The notes beneath the pieces are model-generated. The model was given only the letters and a program-made list of their open reading frames with translations, searched no databases and was not told the origin of the DNA. The position numbers and the translations under genes are program-made. This document shows positions 63,166-64,000 of a DNA stretch of 64,000 nt, piece after piece. The first letter of the stretch is position 1, and each line of letters starts with the position of its first letter. The DNA lies in assembly GCF_014837245.1 (NCBI RefSeq), contig NZ_JACYFU010000003.1, positions 310,001 to 374,000 on the forward strand, given 5' to 3'. The DNA comes from Devosia oryzisoli (lineage in GTDB: Bacteria > Pseudomonadota > Alphaproteobacteria > Rhizobiales > Devosiaceae).

Positions 63166-64000
63166 ATGGCTAAAGTCATCGGTATCGACCTGGGCACGAC
63201 CAATAGCTGCGTCGCCGTCATGGACGGCAGCAATCCCAAGGTCATCGAAAATGCGGAAGGCGCGCGCACCACGCCCTCCATGGTCGCCTTCTCCAAGGAT
63301 GGCGAGCGCCTTGTGGGCCAGCCGGCCAAGCGCCAGGCGGTCACCAACCCGGAAAATACCCTGTTCGCCGTCAAGCGCCTGATCGGCCGCCGGTTCGACG
63401 ACCAGGTCGTGGCCAAGGACAAGAACCTTGTGCCGTTCAAGATCATCAAGGCGGACAATGGCGACGCGTGGGTGGAAGCTTCGGGCGAGAAGTACTCGCC
63501 CAGCCAGGTTTCGGCCATGGTGCTGCAGAAGATGAAGGAAACCGCCGAGAGCTATCTCGGGGAGACCGTGACGCAGGCCGTCATCACCGTTCCGGCCTAC
63601 TTCAACGATTCGCAGCGTCAGGCGACCAAGGACGCGGGCAAGATCGCGGGCCTTGAAGTCCTGCGCATCATTAACGAGCCCACCGCTGCCGCGCTGGCCT
63701 ATGGCCTCGACAAGAAGAACTCCGGCACCATCGCGGTTTATGACCTTGGCGGCGGCACGTTCGACGTGTCGATCCTCGAGATCGGCGATGGCGTGTTCGA
63801 GGTGAAGTCGACCAATGGCGACACCTTCCTCGGTGGCGAAGACTTCGACATGCGCCTCGTCGATTACCTCGCCGACGAGTTCAAGAAGGAACAGGGCATC
63901 GACCTGCGTGGCGACAAGCTCGCCCTGCAGCGCCTGAAGGAAGCCGCGGAAAAGGCCAAGATCGAGCTGTCGAGCTCGACCCAGACCGAAATCAACCTGC
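63166..64000 (+). CDS. dnaK: Molecular chaperone DnaK (partial, C-terminus beyond the window)
   Basis: About 278 codons are visible before the window ends. The product starts [38 protein letters not shown] with the ATPase phosphate-1 loop, and has [51 protein letters not shown] and [22 protein letters not shown] (phosphate 2), as in Hsp70 actin-like nucleotide domains. The ATG at 63166 follows AGAGAGG. The upstream RpoH promoter predicts heat induction; GrpE, its exchange factor, is encoded at 59231-59827. Confidence 0.97.
   Translation, partial: MAKVIGIDLGTTNSCVAVMDGSNPKVIENAEGARTTPSMVAFSKDGERLVGQPAKRQAVTNPENTLFAVKRLIGRRFDDQVVAKDKNLVPFKIIKADNGDAWVEASGEKYSPSQVSAMVLQKMKETAESYLGETVTQAVITVPAYFNDSQRQATKDAGKIAGLEVLRIINEPTAAALAYGLDKKNSGTIAVYDLGGGTFDVSILEIGDGVFEVKSTNGDTFLGGEDFDMRLVDYLADEFKKEQGIDLRGDKLALQRLKEAAEKAKIELSSSTQTEINL

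Noticed and set aside
1..64000. tRNA, rRNA, CRISPR, insertion sequences or phage genes
   Set aside because: No cloverleaf-like sequence in the gaps, no spaced repeat array, and no transposase or integrase motif in any plausible frame.

Overview
This window looks like a chromosomal segment of a GC-rich alphaproteobacterium in the order Hyphomicrobiales, most likely Devosia or a close relative. The evidence is the gene content and order (hrcA-grpE, rph-rdgB-hemW, nfu-usp-trpS-murJ-glnD-mutS, miaB-phoH-ybeY-corC), an Irr-type iron box, CtrA-type TTAA-N7-TTAA boxes, and acidic C-terminal tails on RimP and NusA. The genus is an inference from memory. I see no rRNA, tRNA, CRISPR array, transposase or phage gene.

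Layout. 1-3.6 kb: the start of an RNase D gene (minus strand, cut by the window edge), then metK behind a structured leader, trmB and a ketopantoate-reductase-like gene. 3.7-4.4 kb: a flavin reductase gene that appears frameshifted near its start. 4.5-10.3 kb: the rimP-nusA-ylxR/L7Ae-infB translation/transcription operon. 10.6-16.4 kb, minus strand: rpsO, pnp, an L,D-transpeptidase, an HWE/HisKA_2 histidine kinase and a small ESFPASD-type protein. 16.5-22.2 kb: miaB, phoH, ybeY, corC and an acetamidase/formamidase. 22.2-34 kb, minus strand: nfu, uspA, trpS, murJ, glnD, mutS, a DUF2189 membrane protein and metY. 34-41.6 kb: a xylose/xylan block (GH43 beta-xylosidase, xylA, xylB, LacI regulator), divergent from an aldose 1-epimerase and a YafY/WYL regulator. 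41.7-45.5 kb: cfa, a cold-shock/DUF1294 fusion, a Nudix hydrolase and comM. 45.6-52.3 kb: an envelope block (GH25 lysozyme lipoprotein, outer-membrane barrel, galU, galE, MltB-type transglycosylase, SGNH hydrolase). 52.3-57.9 kb, minus strand: marC, gshB, yraN, rsmI, hemW, rdgB, a 66-codon ORF and rph. 58-64 kb: hrcA-grpE, pncA and a pabB-pabC fusion (minus strand), a small secreted protein, and the first 835 bases of dnaK behind a heat-shock promoter.

How it works together. Most of the window is core housekeeping: SAM supply, translation initiation, RNA decay and tRNA modification, heat shock, lipid II export, nitrogen sensing, mismatch repair. The accessory part is the xylose block and the envelope block. 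Several genes usually adjacent to these clusters in the order (lnt, rbfA, truB, tsaB, rimI, fur) are not here, and rpsO-pnp points against infB, so the ancestral order seems to have been broken and rejoined several times.

I found no obviously new multi-gene system. The most useful leads are regulatory or structural: the Irr box before nfu, the metK operator and leader hairpins, a possible attenuator before rimP, the CtrA boxes, the apparent frameshift in the reductase gene, the four-base-overlapped small ORF between rph and rdgB, and two copies of a GC-rich palindromic repeat.
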